Below, piece by piece: positions 1-7,995 of a stretch of DNA of 64,000 nt. The notes under the pieces are model-generated. The model worked only from the letters and a program-made list of their open reading frames with translations, was not told the DNA's origin and did not search any database. Within the stretch, counting starts at the first letter, position 1. Every line of letters starts with the position of its first letter. Both the position numbers and the translations under genes were made by a program. Source of the stretch: Rhodococcus sp. H36-A4 (GTDB lineage Bacteria > Actinomycetota > Actinomycetes > Mycobacteriales > Mycobacteriaceae). The DNA is taken from the NCBI RefSeq assembly GCF_027158005.1, contig NZ_JAPVLQ010000011.1:1-64000 (forward strand), written 5' to 3'.

Positions 1-46
1 GCTTGCGCACGATGTCTTCCGCGGAGTTCCGCTTCCGTCCAGCCAT
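1..46 (-). CDS. IS3-family transposase OrfA, partial
   Basis: Only the first 15 codons are in the window, starting at an ATG at 46 on the minus strand. They read MAGRKRNSAEDIVRK, identical to the start of OrfA of the second element at 44488. OrfA of IS3 elements is a helix-turn-helix protein that binds the element's ends and joins OrfB by programmed frameshifting. The rest of this gene lies outside the window. Confidence 0.8.
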   Translation of the reverse strand, partial: MAGRKRNSAEDIVRK

Positions 47-125
47 GTTCTCCATAGTCCTATCCGCCCAGCTCATGGGCAACAAGACTCTAAAACATGA
101 TGGCCCCGTTCGCCGGGGACACGCC
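1..125 (-). mobile_element. IS3-family element, left-end fragment (copy 1)
   Basis: The minus strand from 125 to 1 matches, at roughly 85% by eye, the left end of the IS3-family element at 44408. Both begin TGGCGTGTCCCCGG, carry the same spacer, and then start the same orfA. The element runs out of the window, so only its 5' end is visible. It lies at the 3' end of the permease gene and supplies that gene's last codons. IS3-family ends are typically TG...CA, which fits the TG seen here. The two copies differ at many positions, so they are related elements and not a recent duplication. Confidence 0.85.
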
Positions 126-1509
126 AGTAGCGCTGTCTGATAACGCCGATGGTGACAGCTATCGCGGTGACTACGGTTGTAAGCACCAGAGACTCTCGGC
201 TCGAAGGATTGTTGGCCATGCCGCCGATGACGGCGATCAGCACGATAAGTACGAGAATGTCGAGCGCTGGGAACAGCCACATTTTGAACTTCAGCTGCGC
301 ACGCTCTTCTGCCGACATACGCATACGGCTGCGGATGTGGGTTGCGGTGATGCAGACGTAGACGACTACCGCTATTCCGCCGGCGGAGTTCAGCAAGAAT
401 TCGTATACCGAAGCGGTGGGCAGGAAGTAGTTGGCAACGACGGTCAGCAGGCCCACGCTCGACGCCGCGAATACCGCGTAGCCAGGCACGCCCGACTTTG
501 TGGTTCGCGAGAGGATCTTCGGCGCCTCGCCGCGTGCGGCAAGTGAGAACAACATGCGGGACGACGCGTAGATGCCCGCGTTCAGGCAGGACAGCACGGC
601 GATCAACACAATGATGTTCATCGCCGTCCCGGCGTAGGGGATGTTGAGGTTGCTCAGCACAGCCGAGTACGGGGACTCTGCGACCTGGGTGGAATTCCAT
701 GGCAGAAGAGTGACGATGATGATGATCGAGCCGACGTAGAAGAGAAGGATGCGCCAGACCACCGAGTTGATGCCGGTACGGACAGCCCGCACGGGATCCT
801 CTGCCTCACCTGCGGCGATAGTGACGACCTCGGTGCCGAAGAACGAGAAGAACACCACGAGTGATGCTGTAAGGACCGCGGACCAGCCGCTCGGCGCGAA
901 GCCCCCCTGTCCAGTGAGGTTAGACATGCCCGGCGCGTCGACGCCGGGGAACATGCCGAGAATCGCTGCGATTCCAAGCAGCAGGAATACGACGATGGCC
1001 GCAACCTTGATCATGGCGAACCAGAACTCGAAGGTGCCGAAGTTCTCCACCCGGGTGAAGTTGACGGCGATCAGCGCCGCCATGAACACGAATGCTGCCA
1101 ACCACGTTGGTATCGAAGGGAACATCTGGTGCGTGATGGCTGCTCCGACGACGGCCTCGAACCCGATGGTGATGCACCACTGGTACGCGTAGAGCCAGCC
1201 GACGGACAATCCCGCCCACGAGCCGAGTTCGCGGCTCGCATAGCTGGAGAATGAGCCGCTCTCCGGCCTGTTCACGGACATCTCGCCGAGCATCCGCATG
1301 ACGAGAACGATGACGATGCCCACCGCCGCGTAAGCCACGAGTGTTGCAGGGCCGGCGATCTGAATGGCGGAGCCGGAGCCGACAAAGAGTCCGGCGCCGA
1401 TCACGCCTCCGATGGCGATCATCGTCATTTGCCGTTCGCGCAGTGCACCGCGCAACTTGTGGGTGCCCTCCGTGGATTGCACCGGGTACTTCACCGATCG
1501 TTTGGACAT
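73..1509 (-). CDS. amino-acid permease (APC/AAT family), C-terminus replaced by IS sequence
   Basis: This is a 478-residue polytopic membrane protein with about twelve hydrophobic segments. Near the N-terminus it has the APC-family signature IAIGGVIGAGLFVGSG. It most resembles proton-coupled GABA / D-serine / aromatic amino-acid permeases, but the substrate cannot be read from sequence. The last ~16 residues (from about VPGERGHHV to the stop at 73-75) are encoded by the inserted IS3 end, which also supplies the stop codon. Only the cytoplasmic tail is altered, since all membrane segments precede the junction, so the protein may still work. It is transcribed divergently from the C45 acylase gene, with palindromes in the shared upstream region, which suggests common control. 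Confidence 0.85.
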   Translation of the reverse strand: MSKRSVKYPVQSTEGTHKLRGALRERQMTMIAIGGVIGAGLFVGSGSAIQIAGPATLVAYAAVGIVIVLVMRMLGEMSVNRPESGSFSSYASRELGSWAGLSVGWLYAYQWCITIGFEAVVGAAITHQMFPSIPTWLAAFVFMAALIAVNFTRVENFGTFEFWFAMIKVAAIVVFLLLGIAAILGMFPGVDAPGMSNLTGQGGFAPSGWSAVLTASLVVFFSFFGTEVVTIAAGEAEDPVRAVRTGINSVVWRILLFYVGSIIIIVTLLPWNSTQVAESPYSAVLSNLNIPYAGTAMNIIVLIAVLSCLNAGIYASSRMLFSLAARGEAPKILSRTTKSGVPGYAVFAASSVGLLTVVANYFLPTASVYEFLLNSAGGIAVVVYVCITATHIRSRMRMSAEERAQLKFKMWLFPALDILVLIVLIAVIGGMANNPSSRESLVLTTVVTAIAVTIGVIRQRYWRVPGERGHHVLESCCP

Positions 1510-1583
1510 GTGCTCTTCTCCTGCGAGTCAACGTTGATTGTGCGCCAGTTCGGCATCATGTGGCGCGGACCACATCGTCCGCA

Positions 1584-1628
1584 TGCAACTAGAGTTGCAC
1601 AGTTGACTTCATTTGCATATACATCAAG
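1584..1628. promoter_or_regulatory. candidate operator palindromes between permease and C45 acylase
   Basis: Two inverted repeats lie in the divergent intergenic region. TGCAACTAGAGTTGCA at 1584-1599 is a perfect 16-bp palindrome. ATTTGC and GCAAAT form the arms of a second repeat at 1611-1616 and 1628-1633 (11-bp spacer starting at 1617). The TTGCA core recurs three times upstream of the RpiR gene and the crotonase operon (3903-3940). The simplest reading is a shared binding site for the RpiR-type regulator; this is inference. Confidence 0.5.
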
Positions 1629-1697
1629 CAAATCTTGTTGTAGGTTGATTTTTGTGTGGCGGATCACCGCCCGGCAACTGGCGTGAGGAGCAGCACC

Positions 1698-2813
1698 ATG
1701 ACATCGGTGAACATTCGCGAGCAGTCGGTGGCAGGTTTGCGCTGGCTTGTCGTCTCGGGCGAACGAGAGGCTGCATTCCGCGCTCTCGGCGAGCACACCC
1801 GCGAGAACATCGTCGCCGTCCAGAACTCGATGCCAGAGCGCGAAGACCTGCGCAGATTCACCACTACCGGCGGTGGTCGGCACACGCTGGCGGCCGTGGT
1901 CGAAGCCACCGCCCGCGAATATCCTGAGCAGCTCGCCGAGCTTCGCGCGCTGGCCGAGGGTGCCGGCGTCGACTATCAGTCGATCCTGTTGGCCAACCTA
2001 CGCGGGGACGTCGGCGTGGACGACGGCACCGGCTGCACCGACATGGCGTGGCACCGGAAGTCCTCTTTCGTGGCCCACAACGAGGACGGCGCGCCGGCAT
2101 TGCTCGGTCACTTCATGCTGCTCACACTGGAGATCGACGGGCAGCAGCCAGTCACCGCGCAGTGGTACCCAGGCTTCAGCCCAGCGAACGCGTTTGTCGC
2201 CAATGCTGCCGGCCTGATTTGGGGGATCAACCACATCCAGGTCGCGGGTCCGATCTACGCGCCCGGCCGGCATTTCATCGCGCGTGCTCTACAGCAGTGC
2301 ACCTCTTTCGAAGGGGCCATCGACTACCTGCGCACACACCCGAGCGCGGGTGGGTTCGCATACACGATCGGCGAGTCCGGCACTGGGCGATCCGCGACAG
2401 TCGAGACCGTCGCCGGTCGAGTCGCCGTACGATCGGCCACCGAGGAATCACCGCTGCAGTGGCATACCAACCATGTCCGGTTCCTCCCCTGCCCGCCGGA
2501 CATGCCGACCGCCTCGGGCGATGGCGCGGCCACCGGCAAACTCGGTCAATACAGCGAGTCCATGGCCCGCGGCAAGGTTCTCGAAGGACTGTCCACACCC
2601 GCGGCCGAACCCGACGCCGCTTGGTTCCAGACGATCCTCTCCTCGGAGCCTGTGCCGTGCGGCGTGCACAGGACTGCCGCCGGCAACGATCCACTGATGA
2701 CGCTATGCACCACCGTCGCGGACCTCACGAGAGAGCGTTTGCATATCCGAGGCGCGGACGGCGCTACTGCCGAGATCGCCCTACCAGCATTCGCGCGCGG
2801 CGAGCTGAGCTGA
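1698..2813 (+). CDS. C45-family acyltransferase/hydrolase (penicillin acyltransferase-like)
   Basis: This 371-residue protein has the look of peptidase family C45, Ntn hydrolases that cleave themselves before a nucleophilic cysteine and then act on N-acyl amides. The likely nucleophile is Cys113 in TGCTDMAW, followed by HNEDG and WGINHI as in the family. The ATG at 1698 is chosen because GAGGAG precedes it at a good distance. Known members include isopenicillin-N acyltransferase and amidases of N-acyl amino acids or acylated amines. Its neighbours are a permease, an RpiR regulator, an acyl-CoA synthetase and two crotonases. That suggests it releases a carboxylic acid and an amine from an amide substrate; the substrate is unknown. 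Confidence 0.8.
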   Translation: MTSVNIREQSVAGLRWLVVSGEREAAFRALGEHTRENIVAVQNSMPEREDLRRFTTTGGGRHTLAAVVEATAREYPEQLAELRALAEGAGVDYQSILLANLRGDVGVDDGTGCTDMAWHRKSSFVAHNEDGAPALLGHFMLLTLEIDGQQPVTAQWYPGFSPANAFVANAAGLIWGINHIQVAGPIYAPGRHFIARALQQCTSFEGAIDYLRTHPSAGGFAYTIGESGTGRSATVETVAGRVAVRSATEESPLQWHTNHVRFLPCPPDMPTASGDGAATGKLGQYSESMARGKVLEGLSTPAAEPDAAWFQTILSSEPVPCGVHRTAAGNDPLMTLCTTVADLTRERLHIRGADGATAEIALPAFARGELS

Positions 2814-2831
2814 GGACGGCCGTCAGTGCGA

Positions 2832-3782
2832 CTAGCGCGGTTCCGGCGGCGACGCCTCGGCCGAGTAGACGCCGAAGTCCTGCAGCAACCTCTCTTCCAA
2901 CAGCAGAGTGTCCCGCACCGAGTGGCCCTTGATTTGCGCGACGCCGTTGGCGAGGGCCTGGGAGAGCGAAGTGAACGCCGTCATCGAACGAAGTACGGAC
3001 GTGCTCGACGCATCGAGGTAGAACACGTCGTCAGCCCATTTCGCCAACGGTGAACTCGGGTTGTCCGTCATCGCGATCACATGCGCCCCGCATTGGTGCG
3101 CCCACTCGGCCGCGCGGACTGTGGCAGTGCTGTAGCGATGGATGGAAACAGCCACGAAGCAATCGCCGGGCCGCACGCGCCGCATCTCGTCGGTCAACCC
3201 GCCGAGGCTGGCGGTGATGATTTCGACGTCCTCACGCAACAGTCGCAGCAGATATCCCAAAAGATAGGCAGGGCCGTGGGTCTTGCGCATGCCCATCACA
3301 TGCACTCGGGCGGCGCCTGCCAGTTGCGCGACGGCCGAATCCCAGGTGGCGTCGTCGATCCGCGCGAACGTGCGCGAGATGTTCGACTGGTCCAACTCCA
3401 CGGTGCGCTTGATCATCTCTGCTGCCGAGTCGCCCATCTGCTCGAGCCTGTCGAACCGTCGGAGCATTTGTGCTTGCTCCTGGAGCCGCTCGCGGCACAG
3501 TTTTGTCAGACCTGGATAGCCCTTGAGCCCCAGCCCGCTCGAGAAGCGTACGACGGTCGCCTCATTCACACCCACCGCCGAGGCGAGCTCGGAGACGGTC
3601 ATGAAAGCAACGGTCTCCGGGTCTGCCATGACTCGTTCTGCAAGCAGCTTGTGCGAGGGCGAGAGCGTGTCGAACCGCGCACGAATCTGCGTCAGCAGCT
3701 CGGGAAAGGTCTCCGGCACAGCCACCTTTACCGCACCGGCCCCAATCCCGTCTACGGATCTTGCTGCGGGTTTGGCAGCCAT
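2832..3782 (-). CDS. MurR/RpiR family transcriptional regulator (HTH-SIS)
   Basis: This is a regulator of about 316 residues with an N-terminal RpiR-type helix-turn-helix (MTVSELASAVGVNEATVVRFSSGLG, split here as MTVSELASAVGV and NEATVVRF) and a C-terminal SIS domain, which in this family binds phosphosugars or related ligands. The ATG at 3782 is preferred over upstream starts because GAGAGGA lies just before it. The gene faces the C45 gene tail-to-tail and is divergent from the crotonase operon. TTTGCA-containing repeats sit on both sides of the cluster, so it probably controls the whole locus and perhaps itself. SIS-domain ligands outside sugar metabolism are known, so the inducer cannot be inferred. 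Confidence 0.85.
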   Translation of the reverse strand: MAAKPAARSVDGIGAGAVKVAVPETFPELLTQIRARFDTLSPSHKLLAERVMADPETVAFMTVSELASAVGVNEATVVRFSSGLGLKGYPGLTKLCRERLQEQAQMLRRFDRLEQMGDSAAEMIKRTVELDQSNISRTFARIDDATWDSAVAQLAGAARVHVMGMRKTHGPAYLLGYLLRLLREDVEIITASLGGLTDEMRRVRPGDCFVAVSIHRYSTATVRAAEWAHQCGAHVIAMTDNPSSPLAKWADDVFYLDASSTSVLRSMTAFTSLSQALANGVAQIKGHSVRDTLLLEERLLQDFGVYSAEASPPEPR

Positions 3783-3902
3783 GGTTTCTGTCCTCTCACC
3801 GGGTCCGCGCAGCCGCGCAGCCGTCGCCGACATTTGCATGCCGACGTTACCTGCAGTTCTGGTTGCGATCACTCTATGACCAATCGACACGACGCGACGC
3901 GA

Positions 3903-3940
3903 ATTTGCAAGATCTCATTAATTTGCAACTTTACTTGCAT
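3903..3940. promoter_or_regulatory. TTTGCA repeats in the rpiR / crotonase intergenic region
   Basis: ATTTGCAA occurs at 3903-3910 and again at 3921-3928 as direct repeats 18 bp apart, and TTGCA follows at 3935-3939. The same core appears as palindromes upstream of the C45 gene. The position between divergent rpiR and the catabolic operon is where an RpiR operator would be expected. Confidence 0.45.
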
Positions 3941-4021
3941 AGACTGCGCAGATGGTGTTGCATGTATCACAACGTTGCCGAATACGGCGCCCCCAAGACG
4001 ACCACAGGAAGAAGACACACC

Positions 4022-4795
4022 ATGACAACGGTGCTGACCTCCCGCCACGGCAGCGTGCTCACACTGTCACTCAATCGCCCCGAGCGGCTCAACGCGGTGA
4101 GCGAGGAGCTTTACGGTGACACCATAGATGCCCTCCGCGATGCCGACGCCGACCCCGAAATCCGCTCCGTCGTACTTACTGGCGCAGGCCGGGCGTTCTG
4201 TGTCGGCGCGGATCTCAAGGCTCACAAGTCCGGAGGCCGCTCTACCGAGGCGCAGGCCCACTATCTAGACCTAGGGCAGCGCGTCTGCGAGCAGATCCAA
4301 AAGATGAGCACCCCGGTTATCGCCGCTGTCAACGGTTACGCACTGGGAGCCGGTGCGGAGATGGCCGTGAGTGCCGACTTTCTCGTCATCGCCGAAGACG
4401 CGAAGATGGGTTTTCCGGAGGTCAGCATCGGCACCTTCGTCGGCGGTGGCGTCACCAACCGCCTGCCCCGCCTCGTGGGATTACGTCGCGCCACCGAGAT
4501 GCTCATCCTGGGCGAACGGTTCACCGGTGTGCAAGCCCTCGAGTGGGGTTTGGCCTACAAGTCGGTGCCCGCAGAGTCGTTGCTCGACGAGGCACATGTC
4601 CTCGCCGCCGCTCTCGCCGGCAAGGCGCCCCTGTCGTTGGCCCGCATGAAGGCCGCGCTGCTTCGCAACGACGACCTCGAAACCGTGCTTCGTACCGAGC
4701 CCCAGGAGCTGCTCGCCCTCATGAGCACCAGCGACTGGGCTGAGGGAGTCGCGTCGTTCGCCGAGAAGCGCGACCCAGTCTTTCAAGGAAAGTGA
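4022..4795 (+). CDS. enoyl-CoA hydratase/isomerase (crotonase) family protein
   Basis: A 257-residue crotonase-fold protein. Residues forming the oxyanion hole are visible in GAGRAFCVGADL and GYALGAGAEMA. Both glutamates used by true hydratases appear to be kept (GAGAEMA and FPEVSIG), so hydration of a 2-enoyl-CoA is likely. The ATG at 4022 follows a purine-rich GGAAGAAG. It is the first gene of a three-gene operon; the acyl-CoA synthetase starts 7 bases after its stop. The substrate chain or ring is not apparent. It probably acts on the CoA thioester made by the next gene. Confidence 0.85.
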   Translation: MTTVLTSRHGSVLTLSLNRPERLNAVSEELYGDTIDALRDADADPEIRSVVLTGAGRAFCVGADLKAHKSGGRSTEAQAHYLDLGQRVCEQIQKMSTPVIAAVNGYALGAGAEMAVSADFLVIAEDAKMGFPEVSIGTFVGGGVTNRLPRLVGLRRATEMLILGERFTGVQALEWGLAYKSVPAESLLDEAHVLAAALAGKAPLSLARMKAALLRNDDLETVLRTEPQELLALMSTSDWAEGVASFAEKRDPVFQGK

Positions 4796-4802
4796 TCTCG
4801 CC

Positions 4803-6950
4803 ATGACTGCGTCAACCACCACCCGGACCCAGCTCGAGCGGACCTTCGACCCCCGCTCCATCGCGATCATCGGCGCGTCCACCAACGCGTCCAAGCGCGG
4901 CTACCAAGCTGTAAGAGCATTGCAGGAGGCTGGGTACGAATTCCCCGTGTTTCCGGTGAACCCCACGGCCTCGGAGATCCTGGGCCTAACTGTGACGCCC
5001 GCCATCGGCGAACTGCCCCACGGCATCGACGTCGCGCTGATCGCACTGCCCGGCAAGGCTGTGCCCGACGCTCTGCGCGACTGCGCCGCGGTGGGCATCG
5101 CCGGAGCCGTCGTGCTCGCCAACGGATTCAAGGAGATCGGCGAGCAAGGGGCTGAACTCGAGCGGCAACTGACAGAGGCCATCGCCGAGACCGGTATCCG
5201 AGTAATCGGTCCCAATACCTCTGGCATGTTCAACGTCACAACCGGAGCAAACCTCGTCGGCCTGGCCGGCGTCCCCAAGGGCCCGATCAGCATCGTCACA
5301 CAGAGCGGTAACATGCTGCTCTCGCTGGTCAACGACAACAAGGTGCTGCGCGGGCCTGGCTTTCACACCTACATTGGCCTCGGCAACCAGGCCGATGTGC
5401 GCTATGACGAGTGTGTCACCGAACTCGTCCGCCATGAGCGCACCGGAGCCGTCGCGATTCACAGCGAGGGCCTGCAGGATGGGCGTGCATTCCTCGTCGC
5501 CGCTGCCGCCGCGACGGTCCACAAGCCCGTTGTGTTGCTGCGCGGTGGGCGCTCGGAGATCGGCCAGCGCACTGCGCTATCGCACACGGGCTCCATCGCC
5601 GGGTCCGACGCCGTCGCCACTGCTGTCCTCGGACAGGCCGGCGTGGAGTTGGTCGACCGATCCGACGAGTTGGCGGTGGTGGCCGGTGCACTCGCCACTA
5701 CGCTCCCTATCTCCCACGGACGCAAGGTCGCGATCCTGTCCGACGGTGGCGGCCATGCAACCCTGGCCGCCGATGCGCTCACCAAGGCCGGCGTCGAACT
5801 TGCAGAGCTCTCCGAGCAAACGCAGTCCGTGCTACGCAGTCTGCTCGGTATACCCGCCGCAGTGCACAATCCGGTAGATGTCGCCGGCGCCACCGATGCC
5901 AACCCAGGGCTGTTCGCCGACTGCGTCGAGTCGCTGATGGACGACGCCAATGTGGGCTTGGTGCTGATCGTCGGCCTCTACGGCGGTTACCACCTGCGCT
6001 TCGACGAGCGCCTTCGTACTCAGGAGGATGCCACCGCGTTGACACTCCTGCATCTGTCCACCCAGAAGAGGGTGCCGCTGATGGTGCAGAGTTGCTACGC
6101 CGGCGATGCCGTCGACAACCACACCGCGCTGCGAGACGGGGGCGTGCCGGTCGTGTCATCGATCGACCACGCGGTCCGGATCGTGGCCGCGCTCGATCGT
6201 CGTGGTCACCGGGTGGAGACCGCGTCGGCCCGCTCCTCGTTGGCACTGCCCGCGCCTATCGTTATCGCCGGTGCCACCTCCGGGATCATGGATGAGCCAA
6301 CAGCACGCCGCCTCGCTGAGGCCGCGGGTATCGACGTAGGCCGATGGAGTCTGGCGGCCGATCCCGATGAAGTGGAGACGGCCGTGCGCGAATACGACGC
6401 GCCGTGCGCCCTGAAGATCGTCTCCCCCCAGATAATCCACAAGTCCGATGTCGGCGGCGTGCGCCTGGGTGTCACTGCTCTGGACGCAGTTCAGCAGGCG
6501 CAGTCGATGATCGACACTGTCCTGACCAACGTGCCGAACGCCCAGATCACCGGCATCGTGGTCAGCCCCATGGCCAAGTCGGGGGTCGAACTCCTCGTAG
6601 GTGCCACTAGGGACCCCATCTTCGGGCCTGTAGTAGCCTTCGGCAGCGGCGGCGTCATGGTCGAGGCGCTCAAAGATGTCACGTTCCGCGCTGCGCCGTT
6701 CACCGAGCTGGAGGCAGCGGAGATGATCGACGAGACAATCGCGGCCCGCATGCTCGACGGCTACCGGCACCTGCCCGTCGTCGACCGCGCCGAGCTCGCC
6801 CGATTCCTGGTCAAAGTGGGCGACATCGTCGCGGCGCACCCGCAGATCAGCGAACTCGACCTCAACCCCGTAATAGCGAACGAAGACGGTATCACGCCCG
6901 TTGATGTTCGAATCGTTCTGTCCGACAACACGTCAGGAGCAAAGCTGTGA
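4803..6950 (+). CDS. NDP-forming acyl-CoA synthetase (acetate-CoA ligase family, single-chain)
   Basis: A 715-residue single-chain enzyme with the domain order of NDP-forming acyl-CoA synthetases. There is an N-terminal CoA-binding Rossmann domain (IAIIGAST...), then succinyl-CoA-ligase-like domains with the phosphorylated histidine in LSHTGS (about residue 260), and a C-terminal ATP-grasp domain starting around residue 500. Such enzymes convert a carboxylate, CoA and ATP to acyl-CoA, ADP and phosphate, and include feruloyl- and other aryl/alkyl-CoA synthetases. It lies between two crotonase genes, overlapping the second by four bases. It most likely activates the acid released by the C45 acylase or a related acid. 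Confidence 0.85.
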   Translation: MTASTTTRTQLERTFDPRSIAIIGASTNASKRGYQAVRALQEAGYEFPVFPVNPTASEILGLTVTPAIGELPHGIDVALIALPGKAVPDALRDCAAVGIAGAVVLANGFKEIGEQGAELERQLTEAIAETGIRVIGPNTSGMFNVTTGANLVGLAGVPKGPISIVTQSGNMLLSLVNDNKVLRGPGFHTYIGLGNQADVRYDECVTELVRHERTGAVAIHSEGLQDGRAFLVAAAAATVHKPVVLLRGGRSEIGQRTALSHTGSIAGSDAVATAVLGQAGVELVDRSDELAVVAGALATTLPISHGRKVAILSDGGGHATLAADALTKAGVELAELSEQTQSVLRSLLGIPAAVHNPVDVAGATDANPGLFADCVESLMDDANVGLVLIVGLYGGYHLRFDERLRTQEDATALTLLHLSTQKRVPLMVQSCYAGDAVDNHTALRDGGVPVVSSIDHAVRIVAALDRRGHRVETASARSSLALPAPIVIAGATSGIMDEPTARRLAEAAGIDVGRWSLAADPDEVETAVREYDAPCALKIVSPQIIHKSDVGGVRLGVTALDAVQQAQSMIDTVLTNVPNAQITGIVVSPMAKSGVELLVGATRDPIFGPVVAFGSGGVMVEALKDVTFRAAPFTELEAAEMIDETIAARMLDGYRHLPVVDRAELARFLVKVGDIVAAHPQISELDLNPVIANEDGITPVDVRIVLSDNTSGAKL

Positions 6951-7747
6951 ACAGCCCCCTAATGGTCGAGCGCAACGGCGACATCGTCACGTGGACCCTC
7001 AACAGCCCGGATACCCGCAACGCAATCTCCGACGAGGCCATGATCCTGGCGCTCGAAAATGCCATCGACGCTGTGAACGCCGACGAGAGCGTGCGGGTTG
7101 CGATCCTCACCGGAGCTGGGTCCGCGTTCTCCTCGGGCGGCAACGTCAAGCACATGCGCGACAAGGTCGGCATGTTCGGCGGCACCCCCGCCGAATTGCG
7201 CCAGGGCTACCGCCACGGCATCCAGCGCATCCCGCGCGCGTTCGCGAATTGCGAGGTCCCGGTGGTGGCCGCGGTCAACGGCCCCGCGATCGGTGCAGGC
7301 TGCGACCTTGCGGTGATGTGCGATCTGCGCATCGCGTCCACTGCCGCCCGCTTCGCGGAGAGCTTCGTCAAAGTGGGCATCATCCCCGGCGATGGCGGCG
7401 CATGGCTGTTACCCCGGGCGATCGGGATGGCCAGAGCCAGCGAGATGGCACTGACCGGCGACGCGATCGACGCCGCGAGAGCCCTGGACTGGGGCTTGGT
7501 TTCCCAGGTGGTGGAACCGGACGAACTCTTGGGCGCCGCTCACGCCCTGGCTGAACGAGTTGCTGCTAATCCGCCGCAGGTGGTCCGCATGACCAAGCGA
7601 CTGCTGCGCGAAGGGCAGCACCAGAGCCTCGAGTCCCTACTGGAACTCTCCGCCGCAATGCAGGCGGTTGCGCACCACACCGCCGACCACCAGGAGGCCG
7701 TGGCAGCGATGCTCGAGAAGCGCGCCCCCGACTTCACCGGCCGGTAG
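6947..7747 (+). CDS. enoyl-CoA hydratase/isomerase family protein (atypical active site)
   Basis: A 266-residue crotonase-fold protein starting at GTG 6947, which overlaps the synthetase stop (GTGA). Fold motifs GAGSAFSSGGNV and GPAIGAGCDLAV are clear. The first hydratase glutamate is replaced by Asp (GAGCDLAV), and the second is absent from SFVKVGIIPGDGG. It is therefore probably an isomerase, C-C lyase or thioesterase-like crotonase and not a simple hydratase. Translational coupling to the acyl-CoA synthetase suggests that it acts directly on that enzyme's product or one step later. Confidence 0.8.
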   Translation: MNSPLMVERNGDIVTWTLNSPDTRNAISDEAMILALENAIDAVNADESVRVAILTGAGSAFSSGGNVKHMRDKVGMFGGTPAELRQGYRHGIQRIPRAFANCEVPVVAAVNGPAIGAGCDLAVMCDLRIASTAARFAESFVKVGIIPGDGGAWLLPRAIGMARASEMALTGDAIDAARALDWGLVSQVVEPDELLGAAHALAERVAANPPQVVRMTKRLLREGQHQSLESLLELSAAMQAVAHHTADHQEAVAAMLEKRAPDFTGR

Positions 7748-7995
7748 GGCAAGTTCGCAGCTCCTTGAAGTCCTTCTGCAATTCGAAGAACTGAATGCGA
7801 TCTCGCCTGGCCGTATGTGGGCCGAAAATGCACCCATTTGGCAGCGCGAAGCACGGTACCGAATGTCATTTCCGCTCGAATCAGATGCTCATGTCACCGT
7901 CGGGTTCGAGCTCTTCCTGCTGACGAATTGCCAGCAACCGGAACGGTGACCAACGCGAAGATTGCCACTCGACCACGCTGTGGGCGCCCAACCTG

